NCBI GenBank assembly: GCA_027924585.1
Contig: BSBM01000190.1
Coordinates: forward strand, 4,908,501 to 4,972,500
Direction: 5' to 3'
Source of the DNA: Larix kaempferi
Lineage: Eukaryota; Streptophyta; Pinopsida; Pinales; Pinaceae
DNA: 64,000 nucleotides
Part shown: positions 24,305-37,600 of the stretch, piece after piece
How the letters are laid out: each line of letters starts with the position of its first letter
Numbering within the stretch: the first letter of the stretch is position 1
The notes under the pieces: generated by a model
The model's input: the letters and a program-made list of their open reading frames with translations, nothing else
Databases searched by the model: none
Told to the model about the DNA's origin: nothing
Program-made: the position numbers and the translations under genes

Positions 24305-25255
24305 GACTACTAAATTGACTGTCTGTCTTAGCCGACAGCCTATTTCTCACTGTCTTATCTCACTGCGTGTCCCCCATATTCATGCCCTTCATCATGATCC
24401 ATCTGCACACACAACGATTACATATTAGATGACTTGCATGGATAAATATAAATCTAGAATTATATTTATATTCGAATTTAGTAAAAGGTTCTACACTGGC
24501 TTATTATATATATTTGAATTTGATATAGATATATACATGTGACTTATATTCGCAAACAAAACTGGATTTGCCTTTGAATCTAGTTGATATATATTAAACG
24601 GCTGTACACTGTCTGATCTGCTAGTGTCTTCGTAACTCTGCATTGTCTGGTTGGATAAGTCTGTTTGATTTAATTATAGATAAGTTTAATCTATAATTAC
24701 ACGTGAAGTTAGTAGGAATTATATATATTTTAATTTAGTTTAGTTGAACTCCATCCTTAAAATATAGTTTAGACATAGGTTGGAAGTCAAGAGATGTGGA
24801 TTGGAATATAATTAAAAATAGTTAGTTATAAAAGGAGTTCATTATAGGGTTGCATATATGTTATATAATCGTATTTTATACGTATGTAATACATGAAAAT
24901 CATAGTTGAAATTTTGTTAAAGGATGCATGAATTATATATAAATATAAATATATATAAAACATTCAGATATTTATGGATTGATAGAATCTGAATTTGCAA
25001 ATTCTAGACCCTCGTTTAAGATAAAGAGTTGCTAAATATTGTAATTACTAGTTGGTATCGAAATCATTGTTTTACCTATAAATATTATTAAAAGTTTTTG
25101 TTGGATTCAGAGAATTTGAATGAGATACTTAATAACTCATTGTAATAACTATTTGTGTTAAAATGACTGTTATTCAAGGCAGTCCTTTATTTATTGTGTT
25201 GTATAGTTTAAAATTATTCTTGGAAGATTAATTTGGTTATGGTATGAAGTCAATT

Positions 25256-25306
<51 letters not shown>

Positions 25307-25412
25307 GTGATTTTAAAGTTCGAACTATATATATCGTTGTGGTGATATGGTCTACAATTCATAATTATATAGTTAAATTAAGTAAAAGATATTATGTTTA
25401 TATTTATATGTC
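24305..25412 (+). repeat. Solo LTR, middle segment between copia and gypsy
   Basis: AT-rich, no gene. It contains a (AT)n run at 25261-25302. It belongs to the split LTR 16553-39680 by position. Confidence 0.65.
25261..25302. repeat. (AT)n microsatellite
   Basis: About 21 AT dinucleotides. Confidence 0.95.
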
Positions 25413-25417
25413 AATGT

Positions 25418-25528
25418 TGTAATATCTCAATTTTTGGAGTAACTATTTTGTTGTTATATTGAGCCATGGCCCCAGCACCTATGTTTATTTTGAGTATTGG
25501 GCATGAGCCCTAACACATATGATTTATT

Positions 25529-25568
<40 letters not shown>

Positions 25569-28500
25569 CATATCGGACATCGACCTTGACTAACTTCTTT
25601 ATTTGAGTACATATTGGGTGAGAAGGCCCCAATGTTTTAATGATGTCTTTCACCTTTGATAAGGGTACAAACCCTAATATACTGAGATGATATTTTGTTA
25701 CTTACTGTGGAGAGCTATGATTTTACATGATTTGACTTATGAGTGTGTTGAGCATAGACTCAGAAACACCAATGTAACGTACGTACTGGGCATAAGCCTC
25801 GATGTACCTAGAAGAACGTTTCTGTACTAGGAGTAAGCCCTGAGGTATATTGAGTGTTGGGCCTAAGCCCTGGAGCACTCCAAGCTTGATAGACGAATAC
25901 CGGATCCGAGGCAACTCAAATATTCTAGATGTGCCTCACAACTACATTCTAGCACTAGTGTTGAGAAGAGGCTCTGGAATTGCACTAGCGTAATGCCCAT
26001 GTGAGAGTGTTGATTTAGAAGGATTTGAAGAGCACTCGGGGTAACTAAATCTCAATGTGTTGAGTCTAAAAGACTCTGAATAACACTTTTCTTTCATCAC
26101 ATTTATTTGATTAAATTAAATGATTCATCTTTTAAATACCATTAGAAATTGCGGGAACTACCATGTTAAACGAGGGAATCCGACATGCAAGAGAGAGACT
26201 AGAGGTACCTAACCAAGCTGAATGAGACCACCCAAAGAATTGGACCTTGTCCTTAAAAGTTAAAAGAAGTGTCATGTGATGACACAGAAATAAATAAAAG
26301 ATAATTACCAGTAGTCTTTTATGACTAACATGTATAAAGGCCGCAAGCCTAATATTATTATTTAGAGCTGTAATAATAATGGTGCCATTATTTAATTATG
26401 AAATATAATTAGTATATATGATTTATGCATTAATTTATATTATAAAGGGTGTATTAATAGTTAAGTGAAATATAATTATTGTTAGTATAAGTAATGTTAT
26501 TATAATTGTTGTTATTATAATTATTATTAAGAGCATAAATCAAAATCACTTATAGTTAAACAGTTGGAAAAGTCCTAGTTCGAGAGGACTAGATATTTAA
26601 GTAAATAATATCTTTTTTTTATTATTTATTTAATTTAAAGAAATTAATTATTTCAACAATCCTAATTGAAATAATTCCCTACTTAAAGAGGGCAGATCCC
26701 AAGTTTGGGGATCCTCTATCATTCTTGGTCATTATCATTATCTTATGGTAATCCAAGAAAAATATTATGCTCCAAGAAACTGAAGCAACCTCACTTAATA
26801 ATTCTCAGATCTAAACCAACAGTTGGCCCTAGGGCCTCTATCTCTCATTACATGTTGGAATCCAGCTCAGGGGGATCCATACAGAACCAAAAATGGTTGT
26901 AGGATCATGCTTGAGAGGAACGTGGTAGTCCTAAGGTTATCCAGCTAAGAATATCATCCTAAGAGGTCAGCTAAATACCATAGATATGCATTAACTACTA
27001 TTTCAGTGTGCAGGCTCCTACATGAATAGAGCAAGTTCCAAAGTAGGAAGACTCCTATAGAAAAGAACTAGGTGCCTAAGTAGCCATGTATGTGGTTCTA
27101 ATTACTCCCATCTTTCTGTTATAGTAGACATATGTTATATTTCTAAGTGGCATTGATAGTTCAGCATTGTTTAAATCCTCATCACAAATATTATCAACTT
27201 GGTGGTCTTGGCCCAGAAACCAGTCGAGGGTCTAGCATCTCTAGCCAAGCTAGCCTGTTCTAGGTGACACCATAATTGACTTCTAGGTTAAGGTCATTAT
27301 GTTCTCTTTTGAAAGTAAATATGACCACTGTGGGAATCATCTTATCAAATTATAACATAGGGTTTCTTTCTGTTTCTTTTAATTCTTTTATTATCCCTTC
27401 TATGCTTAGGAAGCATCAAACAAAATGACAACATATTCATTTTAGACATCGATTCTCTTAAACCATACTATACATTCAACCATGGATTTAAACATTAAAC
27501 AATAAATTAATATCGTTGTTCTTTTAACACTAGGGTATCATTCCACATTATCAATAACTCCACGATTTCAATCAAACAGACAAACATTATATCAAAATTC
27601 AACCACCGATGCATTCCTCATGAATTGAGTCCCACTACCAAACAAGTGCATTTCATAAACATTTAAACTTTATTATGTTTTGCCATCAAAGGAATTCACA
27701 AGATCAAGCCTCACTAAAGTCGTATCAATTTATACAAGTAGCCAGACAACATAGAGATTTCACATAGGAGCATTTACACTTATACCCAAGCGTCTCACTA
27801 CAATTAAACAAATGCTTACAGTCATCCTTTAAACATAAAATACAAGCCAGGGATAGAATCCTTCTTTTCCCCATTTGAAGTAAACTACCAGAAAATGCAG
27901 TAAGAGGAACCAACAGACATATAAGAAGTTTCCGGCAATCAACACATACATCTAGCAGAGACTATAAAAGCTGAGGAATCCAAATTCTTTGAACATACAA
28001 AGCCACATTAGCCACTTGAAGAGAAACTCTTAAACACTATTTCAAATAGAGAGAAAACGTAGAGATTAGTTCCAGGTTGAAAGCCTGCTAGAAAAACAAT
28101 GTAGAGACCAAATTACAGACATAGGCAATCGCAACTCATAATCAATGGAAACCATGGTAAGATCACAATATCCATTCTTTCAAATACTCAATCATTGACC
28201 TCCAGAATAGAGGCGATGGTAGTAACAAAGACACCAAAACTACACTAGCCATAAAGAAATGCAAAGACCAGACAACACACAAATCAACCGTAGCATTATA
28301 CAGTAGACCATCACTCTTTTACACAGGTCTAGGGACTCTTTATTTAAACCCCATTTTGATATTGGGAATTATGGAAATTACAACTTCTACCAAGATCAAC
28401 AGTGAGCTAAATGGCCAAAACCCTTTAGTGCCATAAAAACCAAAAGATACATTTCGCAATGGTCTAGCCAATGACGACCTCAAGGAACCCAACAACTTAT

Positions 28501-29785
28501 TGTAGAAAACCCAACCGGGCTCACAAAGTTCCTCATAAGCAAACACCAACAGTACCCACCACACCAACAGTACCCACCACAGAGGCGAAAGGAGGAGCTA
28601 AGAAATGGGGAATTCTAGACTTACCATTTTGCAACATCGCCACTGCCGAGTACTAGCCACGCAGAAGAGAAACGCCAGCCAACACCTGGTAACCAAACAT
28701 GCCAGACAAAGTCAGAAATATGAATTTTATATCACAAAATATCTAAATGCAATAGCAAGAATGTAGTATGGACCGGGGAGGAATTACCTTCGAAATGTTT
28801 CAGTCACCATCTCTATTCCATACGGTGAGCTGACCATGAGCCATAGCTTAGGTCAGTAACCAAACCCTCAACGCACTCATAGCAAACAAGAGAAAATAAC
28901 CACAAAAATGCTTCTTCATTGGTGTAGAACCCTAGATTAAACCCTCATCACAGCTGGCAGCGTTGGCCATGTGCCATCATAGTGCTAAATTCAATGCTAC
29001 CAACAACTACAAGTATTTCGATGTTGACCCAAAATTCTATAGTATTAGAACCATTCAAAATCAACAAGTATTATAAATACAATCAACATTACAATGACCC
29101 CAAACATTACATAGTGCCATTAAATAATTACAAGGTTAACAAGTGGTGCAATTTCACAAGTATTACAAACCCCAACAAGGCTTTTAAAAAGTGTCAACCC
29201 TCAAAACTCTCACACTTGAGGCTTAAATAATTGCTATAAAGGTGGAGAAGGAATTCTCGGTAGATGCCTCACAGGTACACCTACAAACCAAGAACAAATT
29301 GAATGCATTAGCGAAACTTGCTAAGTAAACTCGCTAAGTAAGTCAGGAGTTTCCATATCTTACACCCTACCTCTCAGCAGCTCTGTCAAGGTATGTAGCC
29401 CTTGAAAGTCCATGCATCTCATCATGGGTCATCAACCACTACCAGTAGGGATCCATCCCACCTGAATGGTCAATTAGACTTTTATAATTATGCACATAAA
29501 CTTTTGAAATAGTAAGAAAAGGATTTGTATTATTACACTTTAAAACACTTGTTCACTTACGACAGAGTTTATTTATATTCATTATATTGCTTCTGCAAGC
29601 TATAGAAATCACAACCAGTAAGACCTTGATAACTAAGAAGTTAAGACACAATCAAATGCCGCAAATAAGTATCGGTGAAGTAAGTTTCAAATCAATGCTG
29701 AAGTTAATTACAAATCATCACCTCCTAAATGGTTTATTTCAAGAATAGAATTTTTTTTTTTTTTTTAATATTTTGGGACATTACA
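25418..29785 (+). repeat. gypsy 5' LTR (4368 bp)
   Basis: Starts TGTAATATCTC and ends GGGACATTACA, a 6 bp terminal inverted repeat TGTAAT/ATTACA. U3 begins with an array of GGGC-N4-GCCC-like units (25480-25880), a (TA)n run (25531-25565) and the GTTGAG...GCTCTG units (25960-26100). A candidate core promoter lies near 26680 (tacttaaa; the solo LTR at 47696 keeps tatatatt there). No protein-coding region is supported inside. Confidence 0.94.
25531..25565. repeat. (TA)n microsatellite in LTR U3
   Basis: About 17 TA units here, but only about 6 at the matching site of the 3' LTR (34716-34730), so length changed after insertion. Confidence 0.93.
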
Positions 29786-29787
29786 AG

Positions 29788-29801
29788 TGGTATCAGAGCT
29801 C
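29788..29801 (+). other. gypsy primer-binding site, initiator-Met tRNA
   Basis: TGGTATCAGAGCTC follows the LTR end after two bases; complementary to the initiator-Met tRNA 3' end. Confidence 0.92.
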
Positions 29802-29969
29802 AGTTACAAAACTAAGTGACCTATTGGGCTCATTACAAACATCTACTGCAGATACACAGTAAACATAAACCTACATTTACATTTTATTTTGTTTTATGTG
29901 AAATAAACTAACATGATTTTTTTTTCTTTATACTTATATAACATTCGAGGTACAAACACTGTTTGAAAA

Positions 29970-31170
29970 ATGAATGCTGAACAGGGCAGTAGCATTCACA
30001 GAAATCTGGACTCACCACCCCAACAGCGGGAGGTGGTGGTTGAACTAAACTCCGATTTGAAACAGTCTATGCAAAACCTGCAGGCAGAGTTCGAAAGTTT
30101 CCGAGATGAAAACATGCAGGAAAGAAGAGAATAGCAAAGGTATAAATGAGGCACTGCTTCAGACTTTAATAGAGGCAAAGCCTCTCGGACAGCCCACACT
30201 CTCATTCAACACTTTCAAAAAGGGAAACAATCACACAAAAAGGACTGCCATCCCTAAGGGAGAAGAGCAGGGAGAACACATACCTAAATAAATCAAAGAA
30301 GATTGTAAGAGCTCTTCCAACGATAAAGGTTCACCACTTCCTTGCAAGAAAATGAGGAAAAGTGATAACAGTCTGCAAGGGGAATTTAGAAGGATAAAAG
30401 CCCCAACCTATGACGGAGAGATTAACTCTAGGGAAAAAGTTGAGGAGTGGCCGTTAGGGATGAATAAATACTTTTAAGTTTACAACTACTCGAGTTAAAT
30501 GCAAGCCCGACTAGCCATATACAACCTGAACGGTAAATCTACCAGATGGTGGCGGGACTTGAAACACACCAAAGGACAAGAACTGAGAGACATAACCTGG
30601 GATACTTTATGCAGAATATTCTAGGACAAGTATATGTCTAAAAGATTCTTTGACAAGAAAATTAAAGAATTTCATGAGTTAAAAATGGGTTCCTTGACTA
30701 TGGAGGCATTCATAAACCGATTCTTAGACTTGTTACACTATGTGCCATACATTAAGGATGAGAAGGTCAAAATACAACAATTCTTGGGAGGGATGCCACC
30801 AAAATTTAGAGAAAAGATAGAGTTTGACATGCCCAAAAAATCTTGATGTGACCTTACATAAAGCAAGGCTGTGTTATGAACATCAACAACCAAGGAATGA
30901 CAACATCAACAGAAATAGAGATAGGTTAAGAACCTTCTCAGACAACCGCAAACCGGGTTTTAGACCTCCACCTTACCGGAAGCATAACAACAGTTTTTCT
31001 CCCAATAGAGGCTTCAACTGACCACAAGCACGACCAAGTGCACCCCCACCACCTGTGAACAGGACAACTTTCAACAAAGGGACCAAAGTTGTCCCACCAA
31101 CTGTTTCTTGCTAGAAATTCCAAGGGCCCCATTACTATATAGACTGCCCCAGCAACACAAATGGAGTTTT
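29970..31170 (+). pseudogene. gypsy gag
   Basis: ATG at 29970 (MNAEQGSSIHRNLDSPPQQ), related to the gag at 4493. After a stop-ridden linker the capsid core is clear: FRRIKAPTYDGEI (about 30388), EEWPLGMNKYF, ARLAIYNLNGKSTRWWRDL, DKYMSKRFFDKKIKEFHEL (about 30630-30680), LHYVPYIKDEKVKIQQFLGG and ARLCYEHQQP. The zinc knuckle at 31109-31147 is broken: C-stop-K-F-Q-G-P-H-Y-Y-I-D-C, where the copy at 3324 has C-W-G-C. At least five in-frame stops and two frame changes are present. Confidence 0.9.
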
Positions 31171-31204
31171 ACAAAACATCCAAACAGAGACTACCATAGG
31201 GGAC

Positions 31205-34200
31205 ATGGAAAAGAAACCTAGGAGTTATGCCGCTTTGGATGGTCCACAGGTAGATCACCAAGCCACCATGGTGGAAATAGAGGGTAAAATCTCTAACACT
31301 GCCGTTTCAGTTTTAATAGATCCCGACGCTTGCCAAAGTTATACCTCCCCTAAGTTAGTGGACACTTGTAAATTGAACCGAGAACCTCATGAGAAACCAT
31401 GGCTGGTACAACTAGCCACCGGTACCAAATGAAAGGTCTCCGAGTTAGTTAAAACTTGTGAGATAAACCTAAATGGATTCCAAACTAGGTTAGATTTAAA
31501 CATTCTACCCCTAGGGTTGTACGATGCACTCATCTGCATGGATTGGTTAGAAGAACACCATTTCCTACTAGACAGCTTAAACAAATCCTTACTCTGCAAG
31601 GATGACCAAGGGAATCAGAAGATGATTTAGGGTATCCCTAAGAAATTGTCGGTACGACAGATCTCCGCCTTACAAGCAAAGAAATGTATCAGAAAAGGTT
31701 GCAAACTCTTTGCCGTCAATATCCAAAACATAGAAACTGATAGGGAACAAAAGATCGAAGACTTCCTAGTCCTTGTGGAATTCAAGGATGTATTCCCCGA
31801 AGAAATACCGGGATTACCACCCAAACAAGACTTAAACTTTTTCCATCGAGCTAACACACGGGTCAGTACCAGCTTCCAAAGCCACATACCACATGAGCAC
31901 ACCAGAATAGGTAGAGCTCAAGCTTCAGTTATAAGAGTTAATAGACAAAGGGTACATTCGACCAAGTGTGTCCCCTTGGGGCGCACTGATACTCTTCATC
32001 AAGAAGAAAGATTGAACGATGCGGATGTGTATCGATTACTGCCAACTCAACAAGATGACCATTAAGAACCGCTACCCACTCCCTAGGATTGACGACTTGT
32101 TTGACCAAGTCGGAGGGGCAAAGATCGAATTACGATCCGGATACCATCAGGTGAGGATCTGGGATGAGGATATCAATAAAACTGCTTTCCAAACTCGTTA
32201 TGGCCACTACGAGTTCATAGTGATGCCCTTTGGGTTGACAAATGCACCGGCCAACTTTATGTGCATGATGACCAACATCTTTAGTAAATACCTTGATAAT
32301 TTTGTGCTAGTCTTTATTGACGACATTTTGATCTACTCCAAGAACGAAGTAGAACATGAGGAGCACCTCCGAATTGTTTTACGGATACTAAGGGAACACC
32401 AGCTTTACGCCAAGTTTAGTAAGTGCAATTTTCACAAACCCCAGATTCAATACTTAGGACATATCATTTCCGAGAAGACAATAGCCGTTGACCCCGAAAA
32501 GGTCAAAGCTATCGAGGAATGGCCCACACCTACTTGCGTATTCGATATAAGATCGTTTTTAGGATTAGCCAGCTAATACCGAAAGTTCATTGAGAACTTT
32601 TCAGGGATTGCATGTCTCATGATTGCCTTGCAGAAAAAGGAAAACAAGTTTATCTGGATGGATAAGTGCGAAGAAATCTTTCAAAAGATGAAGAAACTAC
32701 TGATTAGTGCACCGATTCTGCGTATTGCAAATCCCAATGGGGACTTCGTCGTTTGCATGGATTCAAGCAAGGAAGGACTCGAGGGAGTCCTTGCAAGACA
32801 ATTTTTTCATATGCTACGAATGGAGGAAGCTAAAAGAACATGAGCAGAACTAGCCGCCATCATCCATGCTCTGAAGATGTGGTGACATTATCTCATGGGA
32901 ATGAAATTCCTATTGATGACTGATAACATGATCTTGAAATACCTTTTCTACCAACCTGACCTAAATGCCAGGAAGGCCAGGTGGTTATCCTTCTTTAGTG
33001 AATACCATTTCCAACTAAAGCATATAAAAGGAAAGGAAAACAAGATTGTGGATGCCTTGAGCTATTGAGCACATATGCTTTATGAGGTCACGGTGAGCCA
33101 AACCGACTCAGACTTACACCACAGAATTCGAACATGTAAGAGTGATCGTTATTATACGTAAATCCTTGCAAAGATCCAGGAAGACATACTTTTCCAACAA
33201 CAGAAAGAATATAAGATAGACGAATCGGGACTACTGTGGTCGAAAGACCGACTTTACGTCCCAGAGAGTGGAGACATTATATCAAACATTCTCACCGAAT
33301 TTTACCAGAAACCCTATTCAAAGCACCCCAGATATCAAAATATGATATCAGCTATAAAGAAACATTACTTTTGGCCTAAGCTGAAAGTTGACATCGCAAT
33401 GTTTATCACAAAATGTCAGGAGTGCCAGTTGGTCAAAGCAGAACACCAACACCACTCTAGATTACTTCAACCTTTACCCATTCCAGAATGGAAATGGGAG
33501 GTAATAAGTATGGACTTCATTACAGGCTTACCCAAGAGTATTAAACTGAACGACTCTATCTTTGAAGTGGTAGACAAGCTATCTAAAGCAGCCCACTTTA
33601 TACCGGTGAAATCCACCTACAAAGTAGTTCACATCGCGGAAATATTCTTAAAAGAGATCTTTTGATTGCATGGGATACCCAAAGCAATCATTTTCGATCG
33701 AGACATGAAGTTCACTAGTAACTTCTGGAGAGCATTATTATCCATTTCTGAGACCCAGTTACAATTCAGTACCATGTACCACCCCCAGACCGATGGACAA
33801 ACAGAATGAATAAACCAAATCCTCGAGGACATGTTGAGGAAGTATGTCATGAACAACCCCACCAAGTGGGAAGATTATTTGCACCTTGCAGAGTTTTCAT
33901 ATAACAATGGTTATCAAACCTCGGCCAAAATGAGTCCTTTCGAGGTACTCTATGGTAGGAAATGTTGGACCCCCGTGACTTGGGACAATCCAGTAGACAG
34001 ACTTATGTTAGGACCTAACCTACTAAAGGACTTGGAATAGCTAGTCTCCAAGGTACAACTGAACTTAAAAGAAGCACAAGACGGCCAAAAGAGTTACGTG
34101 GACAAGAAAAGAAAAGACAAAGATTATCAAGTCCGTGAACATGTGTTTCTGAAAATAAAGGCAAAACAAAGGTCGTTGAGCTTGGGACGTTGCAGGAAAC

Positions 34201-34565
34201 TAACCCCAAGATTTTGCGGACCTTTTGAAATACTGGCAAAGAAGGGCCCAATAGCTTATGAGTTAACCTTACCATCTCATATAAAAGTTCATAATGTTTT
34301 CCATTCTTCACTATTAAAGAAATATGTATACAATACTAAACATTTTATTGATTGGTCCTTATTACAGGTGGAGCCCGAAGGGGAGTTTACGCCAGAACCA
34401 CTCCACATTCTAGACAAGAGAGAGGTCTAACTTAGGAGGAGGACCATTACTCAACTGAAAGTGCAATGGAGGCACTTTGGACCAGAATAGGCTACTTGGG
34501 AGAATGAGGCCACCATGAAAGAGGCTTACCCTGCCTTGTTTCATGACTTCATTCCTAGTCCCTAG
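31205..34565 (+). pseudogene. gypsy pol: protease, RT, RNase H, integrase, chromodomain-like tail
   Basis: Protease: VSVLIDPDACQSYTSP (about 31305-31350). Reverse transcriptase 31800-32575: GLPPKQDLNF, then a frameshifted stretch, [29 protein letters not shown] and FIDD at 32313-32324. At 32119-32135 the text reads [12 protein letters not shown] where relatives have KIFSKIDLRSGYHQ, so motif A and its aspartate are deleted. RNase H 32580-33065 (FIWMDKCEEIFQ, FVVCMDSSKEGLEG, LKHIKGKENKIVDAL). Integrase 33300-34000 ([43 protein letters not shown] then a stop). A C-terminal SH3-like region (KLTPRFCGPFEIL, IKVHNVFHSSLLKKY) is followed by a chromodomain-like end (ITQLKVQWRHFGPE, ATWENEATMKEAYPALF). 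At least eight stops and several frameshifts make it dead. Confidence 0.94.
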
Positions 34566-34590
34566 AAACACCGGGATGGTGTTGTTCTAA

Positions 34591-34601
34591 GCGGGGAGGG
34601 A
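34591..34601 (+). other. gypsy polypurine tract
   Basis: GCGGGGAGGGA directly before the 3' LTR start TGTAATATC. Confidence 0.92.
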
Positions 34602-37600
34602 TGTAATATCTCAATTTTTGGACTAACTATTTTGTTGTTACATTGGGCCATGGCCCCAACACCTATGTTTATTTTTAATATTGGGCATGAGCCCTAGCAC
34701 CTATGATTTATTCTTTTATATATATATATCGACATATCGGGCATGGACCCTGATTGACTTCTTTATTTGAGTACATACTGGGAGAGAAGGCCCCAATGTT
34801 TTAATGATGTGTTTCAGCTTTGATAAGGGTACAAACCCTAATATACCGAGATGATATTTTGTTACTTACTGTGTAGAGCTATGATTTTACATGATTTGAC
34901 TTATGAGTGTGTTGAGCGTGGACTCAGAAACACACATGTAACCTACGTACTGGGCATAAGCCCCGATGTACCTAGAAGAACGTTTATGTACTGGGAGTAA
35001 GCCCTGAGGTACATTGAGTGTTGGGCCTAAGACTTGGAGCACTCCAAGCTTGATAAACGAATACCGGATCTGAGGAAACTCAAATATTCTAGATGTGGCT
35101 CACAACCACATTCTAGCACTAGTGTTGAGCAGAGGCTCTGGAATTGCACTAGCGTAACTCTCATGTGAGAGTGTTGAGTTAAAAGGCTCTGAAGAGCACT
35201 TGCGGTTACTAAATCTCAAAGCGTTGAGTCTAAAAGACTCTGAATAGCACTTTTCTTTCATCTCATTTATTTGATTTAATTAAATGATTCATCTTTTATC
35301 TACCATCAGAAACTGTGGGAACTGCCATGTTAAATGAGGGAATCCGACATGCAAGAGAGAGACTAGAGGTACCTAACCAAGCTGACTGAGACCACCCAAA
35401 GAATTTGACGTTGTCCTTAAAAGTTAAAAGAAGTGTCATGTGATGACACGGAACTAAATAAAAGATAATTACCAATAGTCTTTTATGACTAACATGTATA
35501 AAGGCCTCAAGGCTCTTATTATTATTTAGAGCTTTAATAATAATGGTGCCATTACTTAATTATGGAATATAATTAGTATATATGATTTATGCATTAATTT
35601 ATATTATAAATGGTGTATTAATAGTTAAGTGACATATAATTATTGTTAGTATAACTATTGTTAGTATATTTATTATTATTATAATTGTTGTTATTATAAT
35701 TATTATTAAGAGCATAAATCAAAATCACTTATAGTTAAATAGTTGGAAAAGTCCTAGTTCAAGAGGACTATATATTTAAGTAAATAATATCTTTTAATTA
35801 TTATTTATTTAATTTAAAGAAACTAATTATTTCAACAGTCCTAATTGAATGACTTCCCTACTCAAAGAGAGAAGATCCCAAGTTTTGGGATCATCTATCA
35901 TTCTTGGTCATTATCATTCTCTTATGGTAGTCCAAGAAAAGTATTCTTCTCCAAGAAATTGAGGCAACCTCACTTAATAATTCTCATATCTGAACCAGCA
36001 GTGGACCTAGGGTCACTATCTCTCATTCCATGTCGGAATCCAGCTCAGGGAGATCCATACAGAATGAGGAATGGTTGTAGGATCATGGTTGGGAGGAACG
36101 TGGTAATCCCAAGGTTATCCAGCTAATAATATCATCCTAATAGGTCAGCTGAATACCATAGATTTGCATTAACTACTATTTGAGTGTGTAGGCTCCTACA
36201 GGAAGGGAGAAAGTGCCAAAGTAGCAAGACTCCTACAAGAAAGAACCAGGTGCCTAAGCAGCCAGGTATGCGGTTCTAATTACTCCCATCTTTCGGTTAT
36301 AGTAGACTAGGTTATATTTCTTACTAGCATTGATACTTTAGCATTGTTTAAATCCTCATCACAAATATTATCAACTTAGTGGTTTTGGCCCAGAAACAAG
36401 TGGAGGGTCTAGTATGTCTAGCCAAGCTAGCTTGTGCTAGATGACACCCTAATTATCTTCTAGGTTAAGGTCATTATGTTCTCTTTTGAAAGTAAATGTG
36501 ACCACTGTTGGAATCGTCTTATCAAATTATAATGTAGGGTTTTTTTCTGTTTCTTTTAATTCTTTTATTGTCCCTTCTATGCTTAGGAAGCATAAAACAG
36601 AATGAAAACAGATTCATTTCAGACATCGATTCTCTTAAACCATACTATACATTGAACTGTGGATTTAAACATTAAACAGTAAATTAATATCATTGTTCTT
36701 TTAACACTAGGGTATCATTCCACATTATCAATAACTCCACGATTTCAATCAAATAGACAAACTTTATATCAAAATTCAACCACAGATGCATTCCTCATGA
36801 ATCGAGTCCCACTACCAAACAAGTGCATTTCATAAACATTTAAACTTTATTATGTTTTGCCATCAAACGAATTGGTCACAAGATCAAGCCTCACTAAAGT
36901 CGTATCAATTTATACAAGTAGCCAGATAGCATAGAGATTTCACATAGGAACATTTACACTTATACCCAAGCATCTCACTACCATTAAACAAACGCTTACA
37001 GTCATCCTTTAAACATAAAATACAAGCCAGGGATAGAATCCTTCTTTTCCCCATTTGAAGTAAACTGCCAGAAAATGCAGTAAGACAAACCGACAGACAT
37101 ATAAGAAGTTTCAGGCAAGGGTTTAGACCCATCTATCAACACATACATCTAGCAGAGATTATAAAATCTGAGGAATCCAAATTCTTTCAACATATAGAGC
37201 CACGTTAGCCACATGAAGAAAAACTCTTAAACACTATTTCAAATAGTGAGAAAACATAGAGATTAGTTCCACATTCAAAGCCTCCTAGAAAAAAAATGCA
37301 AACACCAAATCATAGACAGAGGCAATCACAGTTCATAATCAATGGAAACCATGGTAAGATCACGATATGCATTCTTTCAAATACTCAATCATCGACCTCC
37401 AGATCAGAGGCGACAGTAGCAACAAAGACACCTAAACTACACTAGCCATAAAGAAACGCAGAGACCAGACAACACACAAATCAACTATAGCTTTATACTG
37501 AAGACCATCACTCTTTTCCCCAGGTCCAAGGACTCTTTAGTGAAACCCCAGTTTGATATTGGGCATTGTGAAAATTACAACTTCTACCAAGATCAACAGT

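Noticed and set aside
36905-37132. Minus-strand ORF conserved between two places (also 27725-27913)
   Set aside because: The two places are the same point of the two LTRs of one element and about 94% alike anyway; no counterpart was seen in the solo LTR at 47696.
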